This document shows positions 62,532 to 64,000 of a stretch of DNA of 64,000 nucleotides, piece after piece (the stretch's first letter is position 1; every line of letters starts with the position of its first letter). Position numbers and translations under genes: made by a program. The notes under the pieces are model-generated. The model saw only the letters and a list, made by a program, of their open reading frames with translations. It ran no database searches and was not told the origin of the DNA. This DNA comes from Shuttleworthella satelles DSM 14600 (lineage in GTDB: Bacteria; Bacillota; Clostridia; Lachnospirales; Lachnospiraceae), in contig NZ_GG665867.1 of the NCBI RefSeq assembly GCF_000160115.1, positions 62,001-126,000 of the forward strand. The letters are read 5' to 3'.

Positions 62532-63368
62532 TTATCCTCGCCTTCTCTGTCTCGCCGCCTCATACATGAGGATTCCGGCCGCCATCGCCGCATTTAAAGA
62601 CTCCAATCGTCCCCCCATAGGGATACGGATTCTGGCCTCTGCGAGGGCAGCCGTCGCATCCCTCAAGCCGCTCCCCTCATTGCCGATCAAGAATCCGCAG
62701 GCTGTCCTGCAGTCCGCCTGATCATAATCACACTTGGCCTGCAGGTCAGCCGCGTAGAGACAAACGCCTGACTCCCTGGCCCTCTTAAGATAGGAGGACA
62801 AATCCTCTGTGATCAGCCAGGGAACCCGATAGAGGGAACCCATGGTAGACCGAATCACCTTGGGGGAGAAGAGATCCACCGTATCTCTGCTCATCAGAAT
62901 GCCCGTTGCTCCCGCCCCTTCTGCCGTGCGAAAGATCGTCCCCAGATTGCCGGGATCCTGAATGTTTTCTAAAATCATAAGAAGGGTCTTGTGTCCGCCC
63001 AGAAGCTCCTCCCACTGATAGGCGGGCTGTCGGACCACTGCCAGGATTCCCTGGGGTGTCACGGTATCGGACATGTACTCCATCACAGGATCAGAGACTT
63101 CCAGCGGACCTGTTTGTCCGCCCTGCGTTTTTCTGTTTTGATTTCGGCCCGCTTCCAGGCTGTCCAGGAAATCCCGATATCCCCTGTCCTCTCCGTGCTC
63201 TGCGAGGAAGCGCTCTGAGACGTAGATCTCTCTGACCAGCTCCGCCGGGGTCTCGCAGACCATGCGAAGCCCCTCCGCCACAAAGAGCCCCTCCTTGCGG
63301 CGAATCCTGCTCTTCTTCTGCAATTGGCAAACCTGTCTGACATGTTCATTGGATGTGCTTGAGATCAT
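62532..63368 (-). CDS. TrmH/SpoU-family RNA 2'-O-methyltransferase
   Basis: A 278-residue SPOUT methyltransferase acting on rRNA or tRNA ribose. The N-terminal substrate-binding part (1-~110; ISSTSNEHVRQVCQL, RRKEGLFVAEG) is followed by the knotted domain: LENIQDPGNLGTIFRTAEG (motif 1), FLIGNEGSGL (motif 2) and IPMGGRLESLNAAMAAGILMYE (motif 3). The RNA target cannot be named; YsgA- and RlmB-like proteins share the form. An extra Arg/Gln-rich stretch (near 72-85) is unusual. AAAGGGG precedes the ATG. Confidence 0.93.
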   Translation of the reverse strand: MISSTSNEHVRQVCQLQKKSRIRRKEGLFVAEGLRMVCETPAELVREIYVSERFLAEHGEDRGYRDFLDSLEAGRNQNRKTQGGQTGPLEVSDPVMEYMSDTVTPQGILAVVRQPAYQWEELLGGHKTLLMILENIQDPGNLGTIFRTAEGAGATGILMSRDTVDLFSPKVIRSTMGSLYRVPWLITEDLSSYLKRARESGVCLYAADLQAKCDYDQADCRTACGFLIGNEGSGLRDATAALAEARIRIPMGGRLESLNAAMAAGILMYEAARQRRRG

Positions 63369-63485
63369 TGTTCCCCTTTTCTCTTTAAAAATCCGAGGCT
63401 CTATGACAGGGATTCATTCCTGCCTTCAGGCCCGCTTCCAACGAGTCTGCAGCAGGGTCCGCTTCTACAGTCAGGACTCTTCCAT

Positions 63486-63521
63486 AAGAAAATAGAGGGA
63501 GCAGCCGCCTGCCTCCTCTAT
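63486..63521 (-). terminator. Terminator of pfkA
   Basis: Minus strand ATAGAGGAGGCAG and CTGCTCCCTCTAT pair at 12 of 13 positions around a 4-nt loop, followed by TTTTCTT. Confidence 0.75.
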
Positions 63522-63563
63522 CTCTTTGGTCCCGCTTCTTACTGCCAGTCCTCTCTTGGTCCA

Positions 63564-64000
63564 TCAATTGGACAGGACGCGGCAAATCTCCACCTGATAC
63601 TTGTCCAAGTCCTTATTCATCGCCAGGGCCTCGTCAATATCAAAGTCCTGGAACTCGCCATGATTATAGCCCACAACCCGGTTGGTTCTACCCTCACAGA
63701 GGAGATCCACTGCCATGGCTCCCATGGTGGAGGCGTAGACGCGGTCTTTAGCCGTGGGAGACCCCCCCCGCTGCATGTGACCCAGGATGGTTGCTCTGGT
63801 TTCGATTCCGGTCGCGGCCTCAATTCTCTTGGCCATGGACATGGAGTGTCCGATGCCCTCCGCGTTGACAATAATGTGATGCTGCTTGCCCCTGCGGCGA
63901 TCCGCGATAATGTGGTCCACTATGGACTGCTCATCATAGTTATAGATCTCCGGGAGGAGAACATCCTCGGCGCCGTTGGCGATACCGCACCAGAGGGCAA
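63564..64000 (-). CDS. pfkA: ATP-dependent 6-phosphofructokinase (partial, 5' end outside window)
   Basis: Committed step of glycolysis. The visible ~145 C-terminal residues read ALWCGIANGAEDVLLPE, then HHIIVNAEGIGHS, TRATILGHMQRGGSPTAKDR and ASTMGAMAVDLL, all typical of the second half of PfkA (effector and fructose-6-phosphate site: LGHMQRGG). The gene continues past 64000. Its own terminator lies 45 bp after the stop. Confidence 0.96.
   Translation of the reverse strand, partial: ALWCGIANGAEDVLLPEIYNYDEQSIVDHIIADRRRGKQHHIIVNAEGIGHSMSMAKRIEAATGIETRATILGHMQRGGSPTAKDRVYASTMGAMAVDLLCEGRTNRVVGYNHGEFQDFDIDEALAMNKDLDKYQVEICRVLSN

Overview
The window looks like a chromosomal segment of a moderately GC-rich Firmicute, most likely a Lachnospiraceae/Clostridia-type organism. 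This rests on gene content (veg, recD2, cdaA-cdaR, a ComFC homologue, RelQ-type synthetase, MetAP with an N-terminal SEC-C zinc motif, an LCP ligase, an HPr paralogue that lacks its catalytic His) and on strong AGGAGG-type ribosome binding sites. Almost every gene is on the minus strand. The exceptions are a DtxR-type regulator, a plsC-type acyltransferase and a ~420-nt non-coding RNA. No tRNA, rRNA, insertion sequence, prophage or CRISPR array was seen.

Layout. 1-2.4 kb: valS (its 3' end is outside the window). 2.3-5.9 kb: ferrous-iron operon (metal-binding HMA protein, two FeoA proteins, FeoB, FeoB-associated Cys-rich peptide) with a perfect palindrome in its promoter. 6-9.3 kb: ribulose-5-phosphate epimerase and FGGY kinase, then the divergent DtxR-type regulator. 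9.3-14 kb: pyruvate kinase, carbamate kinase and a membrane-anchored HtrA protease with a repetitive N-terminus. 14.1-39.3 kb: a 25-kb cell-surface polysaccharide cluster. 39.4-43.4 kb: c-di-AMP operon (two membrane proteins, cdaA, cdaR, HPr-like protein). 43.4-56.7 kb: comF, recD2, mreB/mbl, KDPG aldolase, uvrA, uvrB, secA. 57.1-57.5 kb: the non-coding RNA. 57.6-64 kb: MetAP, NlpC/P60 hydrolase, veg, plsC, relQ, a small unknown protein, a TrmH-family methyltransferase and pfkA (truncated by the window end).

How the surface cluster may work (inference). A polyprenyl-phosphate sugar transferase primes the lipid carrier. Several GT2 enzymes and a GlfT2-like galactofuranosyltransferase, supplied by Glf, build the chain. 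A Wzm/Wzt-type ABC transporter exports it and an LCP enzyme attaches it to the wall. RfbF, RfbG and RfbH make a CDP-4-keto-3,6-dideoxyhexose. A thiamine-diphosphate enzyme of the acetolactate-synthase fold plus a reductase next to it suggest conversion to a branched-chain (yersiniose-like) sugar. A CsbB/GtrB-like synthase, two GtrA flippases and a YfhO membrane glycosyltransferase would then add that sugar outside the cell.

The most unusual items are the ~420-nt structured RNA between secA and map, with a consensus promoter, closing helix and terminator; the CDP-branched-sugar plus galactofuran cluster; the His-less HPr paralogue in the c-di-AMP operon; and a recurring habit of short intergenic tandem repeats (about 30-40 bp units, different sequence at each site), mostly just downstream of minus-strand genes.
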